A DNA stretch of 13,903 nt from Deltaproteobacteria bacterium (GTDB taxonomy: Bacteria; Desulfobacterota; DSM-4660; Desulfatiglandales; HGW-15). A program made the translations under genes and the position numbers. The stretch spans positions 1 to 13,903 of the forward strand of contig JAFGIC010000300.1 of assembly GCA_016929815.1 (NCBI GenBank), given 5' to 3'. Below, piece after piece: positions 8,068 through 13,903 of the stretch. Under the pieces are notes generated by a model. That model was not told where the DNA came from and did not search any database. It saw only the letters and a list, made by a program, of their open reading frames with translations. Numbering within the stretch: the first letter of the stretch is position 1; each line of letters opens with the position of its first letter.

Positions 8068-8103
8068 AAAAGGCCCCGTTTCATCCTTGAAACGGGGCCT
8101 TTT
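8068..8103 (-). terminator. Intrinsic terminator of fliC
   Basis: A perfect 16-bp stem (AAAAGGCCCCGTTTCA and its complement, 8103-8088 with 8083-8068) closes a four-base loop, with an extended T-rich tail TTTTTATTTATT on the minus strand. It starts 23 bases after the flagellin stop. The flanking A and T runs could let it act from either side, but no plus-strand gene needs it. Confidence 0.95.
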
Positions 8104-8126
8104 GGACTGCTTAATTAATGCTGCGT

Positions 8127-9209
8127 TTAGCCCAGAAGAGAGAGTATGCCCTGAGGAGCCATATTGGCCTGAGCCAGCATCGCGGTACCGGCCTGCAGCA
8201 GGATCTGAGATTTTGTGAATGTGGTCATCTCAGCGGCCATATCCACGTCCCTGATCACGGACTCGGCGGCCTGAACGTTCTCAATGGTCGTCGAGAGGTT
8301 CGCGGCAGCGTATCCCAGCCTGTTTTGGATCGCGCCTATCCCGCCGCGCGCATCGTTCAATGTGTTGATTGCATTGTCTATCGAATCAAGGAAACTCTGA
8401 GCGTCAGCTGCAGTAAGCATCTGATCGCTGTTGAGCACGAGAGTTGTTGTGCTTACATCCTGAAGGGTAAAGGAGATGCGGTCATTGCTTGTATTTTTAG
8501 CGCCGACCTGGAAATTGGTCGCTGTAGCATCAGCAGTTACTATGGTGCCGGAGGCAGCAGTATCGTCGACTGTCATTGACAGACCTAGAGCTGAGAAGTT
8601 CAGAGTCTTCTCATCGCCTGTCTCCATAGCCGTTATCCCTGCATCTATTGTCTGAGAAATAGCCTGGTCATTGATCGTTGCCGCAACGGTAACATCGTCT
8701 CCAGAAACCGTTACAGTATAGGTTGTGTTTGCCTGAAGCCCTGTTGCGGACACATAGCCTGTAAAGCTGTCGCTTGCTGTTACGCCGAAACTTCCGTCAA
8801 GAAGCTTTGAACCGGCATATTCCGTCGCTTCCGCAATACGATCGATTTCAGTAAGGAGCTGATTGCCTTCATCATTAATCTTGTCCAGGTTTGAACCTGC
8901 GTTTGCTGAAGATGCCTGGGTGGACAGTTCCTTCAACCTTACGAGCATATTGCTGATCTGATCATAGGCGCCTTCTGCTACCTGTGCCAAAGCATTAGCC
9001 TCTGATACGTTCCTGCTGGCAACCTTGTAGGAAGCTATATCAGCCCTGAAGGCCGAAGAAATTGCCAGACCGGCTGCATCGTCAGATGCCTTGTTGATCC
9101 TGTAACCGGATGACAGTCTCTCAAGTGATTTAGCCATCATTGAGTCTGTGTTGACCAACTGCCTGTGTGTGTTCATTGCCGAAATGTTGTTCTGAATTCT
9201 TAATCCCAT
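8127..9209 (-). CDS. fliC: Flagellin, main filament subunit
   Basis: This is the filament protein, exported through the flagellar type III apparatus and polymerised under the FliD cap. The 360-residue length is short to medium. The N-terminal D0/D1 domain opens MGLRIQNNISAMNTHRQL and contains LERLSSGYRINKASDDAAGLAIS (29-51) and VRLKELSTQAS (90-100). The C-terminal D1/D0 contains GAIQNRLGYAAANLSTTIENV (292-312) and ends QILLQAGTAMLAQANMAPQGILSLLG. Between them, about 141-285, is a variable Thr/Ala/Asp-rich domain that would face outward and offers many Ser/Thr sites for O-glycosylation. No cysteine occurs. I chose the ATG at 9209: GGAGGA lies upstream and the start matches the family. An in-frame extension to 9362 would include promoter and leader bases. 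fliC has its own sigma-28 promoter and terminator, followed by fliD and fliS. Confidence 0.98.
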   Translation of the reverse strand: MGLRIQNNISAMNTHRQLVNTDSMMAKSLERLSSGYRINKASDDAAGLAISSAFRADIASYKVASRNVSEANALAQVAEGAYDQISNMLVRLKELSTQASSANAGSNLDKINDEGNQLLTEIDRIAEATEYAGSKLLDGSFGVTASDSFTGYVSATGLQANTTYTVTVSGDDVTVAATINDQAISQTIDAGITAMETGDEKTLNFSALGLSMTVDDTAASGTIVTADATATNFQVGAKNTSNDRISFTLQDVSTTTLVLNSDQMLTAADAQSFLDSIDNAINTLNDARGGIGAIQNRLGYAAANLSTTIENVQAAESVIRDVDMAAEMTTFTKSQILLQAGTAMLAQANMAPQGILSLLG

Positions 9210-9210
9210 T

Positions 9211-9232
9211 TTAAAATCCTCCATGATTTTAA
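9211..9232 (-). promoter_or_regulatory. fliC Shine-Dalgarno hairpin, candidate CsrA site
   Basis: One base before the flagellin ATG the minus strand forms a perfect 8-bp stem, TTAAAATC (9232-9225) with GATTTTAA (9218-9211), around the hexaloop ATGGAG. The Shine-Dalgarno GGAGGA overlaps the loop and stem. A loop showing A-N-GGA next to the ribosome site is the known form of CsrA/RsmA targets, including the hag leader of Bacillus subtilis. That CsrA binds here is inferred. Confidence 0.55.
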
Positions 9233-9252
9233 TTAAATTGATTTTGATTTTT

Positions 9253-9268
9253 CCGATCGTATGATCGG
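9253..9268 (-). repeat. Small hairpin in fliC leader
   Basis: A perfect inverted repeat, CCGATC-GTAT-GATCGG on the plus strand, lies between the two candidate CsrA hairpins and 44 bases upstream of the ATG. It could space or stabilise the leader. It has no U-tract, so it is not a terminator. Confidence 0.5.
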
Positions 9269-9282
9269 TGTAACTGTTGTTC

Positions 9283-9296
9283 GGGCTTCCATGCCC
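9283..9296 (-). promoter_or_regulatory. Upstream GGA hairpin in fliC leader, candidate second CsrA site
   Basis: The minus strand reads GGGC-ATGGAA-GCCC, a four-pair GC stem (five with a flanking T-G) showing the hexaloop ATGGAA. The loop has the same ATGGA core as the hairpin at the ribosome site, with the two GGA triplets about 68 bases apart. CsrA is a dimer and often bridges two such sites. Nearby CCC/GGG runs at 9294-9308 could form competing folds, so this is less sure than the ribosome-site hairpin. Confidence 0.42.
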
Positions 9297-9361
9297 ATTC
9301 GGGTTCCCGTGGTCAAACAGCCTTTCACCTGCCTTTCCCCACTTCCCCGCGGTTGATAACA

Positions 9362-9389
9362 ATATCGGAATGAGGATTTTGAAACTTTA
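9362..9389 (-). promoter_or_regulatory. Sigma-28 (FliA) promoter of fliC
   Basis: The minus strand reads TAAAGTTT (9389-9382), 12 bases, then TCCGATAT (9369-9362). The -35 is a perfect match to the enteric FliA consensus and the -10 keeps the CCGATA core of GCCGATAA. The start would lie near 9355, giving a leader of about 145 bases that contains both candidate CsrA hairpins. The spacer is one base longer than in enteric bacteria. Confidence 0.8.
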
Positions 9390-9427
9390 AAAGAAAATGA
9401 AAATATTTTGGAGACGGGTTAATTTGA

Positions 9428-9454
9428 CAGGATCAACAGGATAATCAGGATGTT
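9428..9454 (+). repeat. Three 9-base CAGGAT tandem units
   Basis: CAGGAT occurs at 9428, 9437 and 9446, exactly nine bases apart, with variable linkers CAA, AAT and GTT. It lies between the end of the glycosyltransferase gene and the fliC promoter. The rest of the 303-base gap 9210-9512 holds the fliC promoter and leader; 9455-9512 shows no convincing terminator. Strand is arbitrary. Confidence 0.6.
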
Positions 9455-9512
9455 TTTCCATTTCTGAAGAAAGGCACAGGAGGGTTCCTCATGCCATCAG
9501 CCGTGACGGTGA

Positions 9513-11423
9513 CTAATTGGTGGGTTGATCCTGTATCTGAGATATCCTGGCCGATATGGCGCTTATTTGATTTTGATAATATTCATTATCCTTTAATCGG
9601 GATTTGACCTCATCTAGTATTGCTTTTAAATCAATCAAATTATTAAGCATTCTGTCAATAGGAAGATTCAGCTCCTTAAGCAATAGATCCGTGTATTTGA
9701 CAACTGAATGGATATCGCCTTCCCTCGAGGAGATATCACAGAGCTTCAGGATCGTTCCAATATCATTGTTTTTTAAGGTTAAGGCCTTTTCAAAAAAAGT
9801 CCTTGAATCTGCTATTTTATTCATGGCCAGCATTATCTCTCCCAGACTCGCCCATGCCTCAAAGAGCCCGGGGTTCATTTCAAGGGCTGTCATATAGGAT
9901 TTGATGGCGGATTCCGCCTGGCCTTTTTCAAGCTGAAGAACAGCCAATTTGCATAAAATAGTTCCATTTAAGATAAATTTGGGCCCATAATTCTGAATAA
10001 TATCCATGGCAATATCCAATATTCCTTCATCAATAAGAAGGGTCAACAGCCGGTTATAGATAAAAGGATCTTCTGTCCCTATATTGATGATTTTTTTAAG
10101 ACATTCGATCTCTGCCTTTATAAGGCCTTGTTTTTTATTGAGCTTTGCTCTCATATACCACAGATCAAGCTCCTCAGGGGCCTCCCCCGAAGCCAGATCA
10201 AGAAAGCGCCGGGCGAGTTCGATATCTCCGGATTTGTCAATATGATATATCCCGATATCAAGCCAAGTCCGCCATTTCTCACTGGCGATATCATGAGCCT
10301 TCTTGTAATATTCCTCCATCTCTCGAAGCGATCCTTTTTCGTAATATGCATTTCCTATCATGATATTGACTGTAGTGGCCTCATTCATGGTGTTTATAAG
10401 GATATTTTTGCCCTTGTTGCTGGTTCTAATATGTTCCAGCTTTTCCAGAAAAGTCACGCCTGACCGGATGACATCATCCCATCTGTCTTCATCAAGGGCG
10501 ACAAGAGTGAGTACATAATAGGAATCAACGTGTTCAGGGTATTTATCCAAGGCTTCCCGTGCATATTTGTCTGCATCAGCGAGACGTTTCAGGTAATAAA
10601 ATGACATGGCAGCAATATAATAGCTCCATGCAAACAGTGTGCGGACGTCGTTTTTAGAACAGGATAGAACTACTGCTGTGACTGCTTCGTCTGCTGCTTC
10701 CTCAAACATCCTTCTTGAATAATAGGATGCACTTATAAAATGATGGTAAACAGGATTCTCAGGGTCTTTTTCTATCTCCTTTTTCAAAAGCCCTGTTGTC
10801 CTTTCAAATTTTTTCAATGCCTTTTCTTCATTAACATCATAACCGTGATGCAATAATTCTATACATGAATAAAACGCCTTTGTGCCGCCCACCACCTGTT
10901 CATGGATGTTTCCTTCATAATGAATGATCCCATTATTTTTAAAAATCCTTTCGTATTTGTTGAGCGATTTTTTTGTGCCCTTTGCGTAACTGCATAATAA
11001 ATTGACGTAGATGACATCAGCATCATTCGCTTCCCTGACAGCCATAAGCATGCGCTCACCGCTTACGGCTATAAGCTCCTCATCCGCGTCAATCTGAAAT
11101 ATCCAGTCGCCTGAGGAATATTGCAGGGCCTGGTTCCTTGCCTTTCCAAAGCTGTTTTCCCATGGATGGGAATAGACCCTGTCGGTGAAACGCTTGGCAA
11201 TTTCAACCGTGTTGTCCGTCGATCCCGTATCAACAATAATAATCTCATCGACATAAGCTGCGATGCTTCTCAGACAATTTTCTAGGAACTCCTCCTCATT
11301 CTTTACAATCATGCACGCGGAGATAGAAGGGTGATTCTGCTTAACCCTTTTCAAAGGAAGTTGAACATTGTTTTTGAGTGCGTTCTTTCCTTTTTTTCGG
11401 TTTTTGCTGTGTTTTTTTGACAT
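9513..11423 (-). CDS. GT2 family glycosyltransferase with C-terminal TPR repeats
   Basis: The 636-residue protein starts with a lysine-rich tail (1-30). A family 2 glycosyltransferase domain follows: SACMIVKNEEEFLENCLRSI (35-54), IIIVDTGSTDNT (61-72), WENSFGKARNQAL (88-100), and DADEE (112-116), the DxD metal/nucleotide-sugar site. The HEQV and HHGYD stretches up to about 197 complete the small domain typical of SunS/SpsA-like enzymes. From about 200 to 600 it is helical TPR-like repeats, for example AVLQLEKGQAESAIKSYMTALEMNPGLFEAWASLGEIMLA. No membrane segment is seen, so it is cytosolic. AAGGA precedes the ATG. It lies 30 bases after a second glycosyltransferase gene and just upstream of fliC. 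A plausible role is sugar transfer to Ser/Thr of flagellin, with the TPR part holding the protein. That target is inferred from position; lipopolysaccharide or another glycan is possible. Confidence 0.88.
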   Translation of the reverse strand: MSKKHSKNRKKGKNALKNNVQLPLKRVKQNHPSISACMIVKNEEEFLENCLRSIAAYVDEIIIVDTGSTDNTVEIAKRFTDRVYSHPWENSFGKARNQALQYSSGDWIFQIDADEELIAVSGERMLMAVREANDADVIYVNLLCSYAKGTKKSLNKYERIFKNNGIIHYEGNIHEQVVGGTKAFYSCIELLHHGYDVNEEKALKKFERTTGLLKKEIEKDPENPVYHHFISASYYSRRMFEEAADEAVTAVVLSCSKNDVRTLFAWSYYIAAMSFYYLKRLADADKYAREALDKYPEHVDSYYVLTLVALDEDRWDDVIRSGVTFLEKLEHIRTSNKGKNILINTMNEATTVNIMIGNAYYEKGSLREMEEYYKKAHDIASEKWRTWLDIGIYHIDKSGDIELARRFLDLASGEAPEELDLWYMRAKLNKKQGLIKAEIECLKKIINIGTEDPFIYNRLLTLLIDEGILDIAMDIIQNYGPKFILNGTILCKLAVLQLEKGQAESAIKSYMTALEMNPGLFEAWASLGEIMLAMNKIADSRTFFEKALTLKNNDIGTILKLCDISSREGDIHSVVKYTDLLLKELNLPIDRMLNNLIDLKAILDEVKSRLKDNEYYQNQISAISARISQIQDQPTN

Positions 11424-11453
11424 TTGTTCCTTGAATAAGTATCAGAATATTCT

Positions 11454-13898
11454 CTATCCCTGTTGTTTATCTGTCATTTTAAAATTATCCATTGTTTCGA
11501 TGAATTTTTTGAGATCCGGGTTTCCTGACTGGGATTTTGCTATTATCTCAATGAGGTCGGGATTTAAAAGGTCGAATCTTTCGGTTTCTAATACAGTCTG
11601 TGCAAGGTTTCCCAATGCATCATGGTCTTCGGGATTAAAGGACAACGATTTTTGGAATTTATCCAGAGCAGATACTGCATCACCAAGCTGCCATTGTATA
11701 ACTCCCAGGTTGTTGAGCGCCTGTGAGTTTGTCCTGTCCATGCGGAGCACTCTCTCGAAGATCCTTACCGCTCCGGCTAAACCTCCGGAGGAAAACCGTT
11801 CTTCGCCCCATGTAATGAGCTTTTTAAGCTGCATCTCCTTTGTTAAATTTACCCTGTAACCGTCTGCGGTGAGTTCAATGATGTCCTTCCACTTGTCGGC
11901 AAAGTGACGGCTGTTTTTCTGTATTGTTGCACCATAATCGATGGCATTGCCCTTGAATGTCATGCTGCCAAAGTGATGAACGAATACATCGTGGGCAATG
12001 ATGTTCCTGTAACCCGCAATTAATGACCTTAAACAAAGATCATCGTCCTCAAAATTCCCGCTTGCATAGTTTTCATCCAGATCGCCGATAATATCCAGCG
12101 CCTCTTTTTTCATGAGCAGACAGAAACCTACAAGCCGCATAACCTCGGTAGTTTTTCCTGTGTTTACGGCTGCAAGACCTTTTGCAAATTTCTGCATGGC
12201 CTTCATGTCTTTCCCATAAGGGACATTTTCCACAAGCTGGGGGCCGGATACCGCATTGCTCATAGGACCGACCATACCTATATCAGGATGTCCTTCCAGA
12301 TAGAAGATCATGCGCTCAAGCCAGTGTTCCGTGACAACCACATCATTATTAAGCAGGACAATATAATCGCCCTTGGCCTTATGCAGCGCCTGGTTATTCC
12401 CGGCGGCAAAACCGAGGTTATTTTTATTCAGGATCAGGTGTATATATTCATGGCCTTCGGCCAATTTTTGCAGATATTCTCTTGTTCCGTCAGTTGAGCC
12501 GTTGTCAACAAAGATAATCTCATAAGGTTCCGGAGTATGCTCCAGTATACTTTTCACACACATTTTTGAATATTCAAGCTGGTTGAAGGTAAGAATCACA
12601 ATGGATACAAGTTTTTTAAACGTCTTTATCAAAGTGCCGGATCTCATTGATAATGCGTTTTTTGTCGCATTAAGATATGCCCTTTCATTCTTTTTGTCCG
12701 GCTCAAGGTGGTTGCCCTCAGCCCATTCATTCCAGGCGTTGATAAAAATAATATTTTCATCCAGGTTGTAGTCATCGATTGTTCCGATAATGGTGCTAAG
12801 CCACTTTTGATATAGATCTGGAGTGGATTTGTCAAAAATCACAGCAGATTGCCTTCTACGGGGCGAGTTGTCCCACATGGGGGTCACGCAGGGGAAACGC
12901 TTATACGGCGGGATCGGTTTGCTGATCATCTTTTCTACCACATCTTCATAATCAAACACCAAATGCCCGTTATCTAATCGCCTGTTCGGATCTCCCAGTT
13001 TGCCCCAGTCAGGTTGAAATTCGACACAGGCGTCGAATCCCTGAGACCGGGGGTCGCCATATTCCCAGGGAGCGCTTTCCACTTTGCATAAATAAAGATT
13101 CTCGCCAACCTTTTTCGCCTCTTCCCTCCAGATATTTACAGTCCGGGCCGCATCAGGGATGTTCTTAGCGAGATAGATCAGCATGAGAGGTTTGTTGTTT
13201 ATTCGAATGTAGCGGGTATCCTTGAAGATATTCAAGAGCCAGCGAATGTGGTTTCTATCGTCTTCTTCGGAATAGTTTTGTTGGATCAGGATTTCGCCAT
13301 GGCGGCCGTCCCAGGCTCTTGTCCAATTTTCATTGGCCCAGCAAAGACAGAAGGGGAAGTCCGGCTCGCCGGATTTTAAAACCTCCTGCAGTGGATAGTC
13401 TAAGAGCATTTTGCCGTTAAACCAGTAATGGTAGTAGCAGAATCCATAGATGCCGTATTTTCGTGCAAGATCGGCCTGCGCCTTTCGGATTTCCGGCAGC
13501 CTCAGGTCGTAGAACCCAAGGTCAGCCGGAAGGTGAGGCTGATAGTGCCCTGGAAAAAGAGGCTTGGCCTTAACGACATTTGTCCACTCGGTGAAACCTT
13601 TTCCCCACCATTGATCATTCTCAGGGATCGGGTGGAACTGCGGGAGATAGAAGGCAATAAGGAAAGGCGACGTAATAGTGCAATCATTCATTGCTTTCTG
13701 CGGTGAGGTTTTTCCAGAATTCATTTTCTGTTCAACCGAACATATATCAGCCACAGAAACATCCCTGTAACATCTTTCAACCTCCGTCTTCTTTTTTTTA
13801 AGGAGTTCGAGTATCCGGGGATCATATTGATATTGAGCTATGTATTTATCTATCGATCTCATAAATCCATAACGCATTAGAGCCCTGTCAGAACACAT
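11454..13898 (-). CDS. WbsX/GH99-like + GT2 + TPR multidomain glycan enzyme, start uncertain
   Basis: At least 814 residues with three enzyme or binding parts. Residues 77-415 are a WbsX (GH99-like) domain, with IAFYLPQFHPIPENDQWWGKG at the start, KYGIYGFCYYHYWFNG, WANENWTRAWDG (187-198) and INAWNEWAEGNHLEPD (386-401). Residues 430-650 are a GT2 domain with SIVILTFNQ, FVDNGSTDGT (463-472), NNLGFAAGNNQAL and LLNNDV (515-520), whose NND takes the DxD position, then a late NFEDDDLCLR acidic motif. Residues 695-775 hold about two TPRs. The first visible ATG is five bases from the window edge, and the frame is open to the edge, so the gene may begin outside. The ATG at 13877 has AGGG five bases upstream and is an alternative. 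Joint WbsX-GT2 proteins occur in O-antigen clusters; the TPR tail and the neighbouring flagellin suggest filament glycosylation, which is inference. Confidence 0.85.
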   Translation of the reverse strand: MCSDRALMRYGFMRSIDKYIAQYQYDPRILELLKKKKTEVERCYRDVSVADICSVEQKMNSGKTSPQKAMNDCTITSPFLIAFYLPQFHPIPENDQWWGKGFTEWTNVVKAKPLFPGHYQPHLPADLGFYDLRLPEIRKAQADLARKYGIYGFCYYHYWFNGKMLLDYPLQEVLKSGEPDFPFCLCWANENWTRAWDGRHGEILIQQNYSEEDDRNHIRWLLNIFKDTRYIRINNKPLMLIYLAKNIPDAARTVNIWREEAKKVGENLYLCKVESAPWEYGDPRSQGFDACVEFQPDWGKLGDPNRRLDNGHLVFDYEDVVEKMISKPIPPYKRFPCVTPMWDNSPRRRQSAVIFDKSTPDLYQKWLSTIIGTIDDYNLDENIIFINAWNEWAEGNHLEPDKKNERAYLNATKNALSMRSGTLIKTFKKLVSIVILTFNQLEYSKMCVKSILEHTPEPYEIIFVDNGSTDGTREYLQKLAEGHEYIHLILNKNNLGFAAGNNQALHKAKGDYIVLLNNDVVVTEHWLERMIFYLEGHPDIGMVGPMSNAVSGPQLVENVPYGKDMKAMQKFAKGLAAVNTGKTTEVMRLVGFCLLMKKEALDIIGDLDENYASGNFEDDDLCLRSLIAGYRNIIAHDVFVHHFGSMTFKGNAIDYGATIQKNSRHFADKWKDIIELTADGYRVNLTKEMQLKKLITWGEERFSSGGLAGAVRIFERVLRMDRTNSQALNNLGVIQWQLGDAVSALDKFQKSLSFNPEDHDALGNLAQTVLETERFDLLNPDLIEIIAKSQSGNPDLKKFIETMDNFKMTDKQQG

Positions 13899-13903
13899 TG
13901 TAG

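Noticed and set aside
8118..8579. Plus-strand frame of 153 codons opposite the flagellin gene
   Set aside because: It covers the fliC terminator side and antisense of a clear flagellin; no ribosome site or recognisable domain.
9210..9362. In-frame extension of flagellin upstream to an ATG at 9362
   Set aside because: It would cover the sigma-28 -10 and the leader hairpins, has no ribosome site and no resemblance to flagellin; the ATG at 9209 has GGAGGA and the family start.
9281..9512. Sigma-54 element upstream of fliC, for example at TGGCATGAGGAACC or TGGGCATGGAAGCC
   Set aside because: The GC of the -12 element is missing at the required 12-base distance.

Overview
The window comes from a Gram-negative, flagellated bacterium. 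Flagellin, cap and chaperone genes with sigma-28 and sigma-54 type promoters, a class 1B dihydroorotate dehydrogenase pair (pyrK/pyrD), and an inner-membrane zinc-ribbon/DUF3426-type protein together fit Desulfobacterota (former Deltaproteobacteria) or Nitrospirota best. The sequence alone does not settle the phylum. Every supported gene is on the minus strand, so transcription runs from high to low coordinates. There are no RNA genes, insertion sequences or CRISPR arrays. The genes run into one another tightly, and the only two gene-free stretches over 300 bases are regulatory.

In transcription order, the right third (13898 to 9513) holds two large glycosyltransferase genes 30 bases apart. 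One is a WbsX/GH99-like + GT2 + TPR fusion whose start may lie outside the window. The other is a GT2 + TPR protein. They sit directly upstream of the flagellar genes and plausibly glycosylate flagellin or build a surface glycan.

The middle (9389 to 4120) is the filament unit fliC, fliD, fliS. fliC has a sigma-28 promoter, a structured leader with two hairpins that look like CsrA sites (one containing the Shine-Dalgarno), and a 16-bp terminator hairpin. Immediately behind that terminator is a near-consensus sigma-54 promoter. About 200 bases later comes a second sigma-28 type promoter with the same spacing and the same -10 as the fliC one. Both would drive fliD and fliS, whose unit ends at a second hairpin terminator. 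FliD is about twice the usual size and contains a duplicated internal module.

The left third (about 4065 to 1) is a housekeeping operon: hpt, a zinc-ribbon membrane protein, pyrK, pyrD, and a HEAT-repeat protein cut by the left edge. Spacing is 30, 6, -4 and 10 bases, so these are very probably co-transcribed. The operon links purine salvage with de novo pyrimidine synthesis and carries two proteins of unknown role.

The most interesting points are the predicted dual-site CsrA control of the flagellin leader, the matched non-canonical (N12) sigma-28 promoters, the duplicated FliD module, and the TPR-tethered glycosyltransferase pair next to flagellin.
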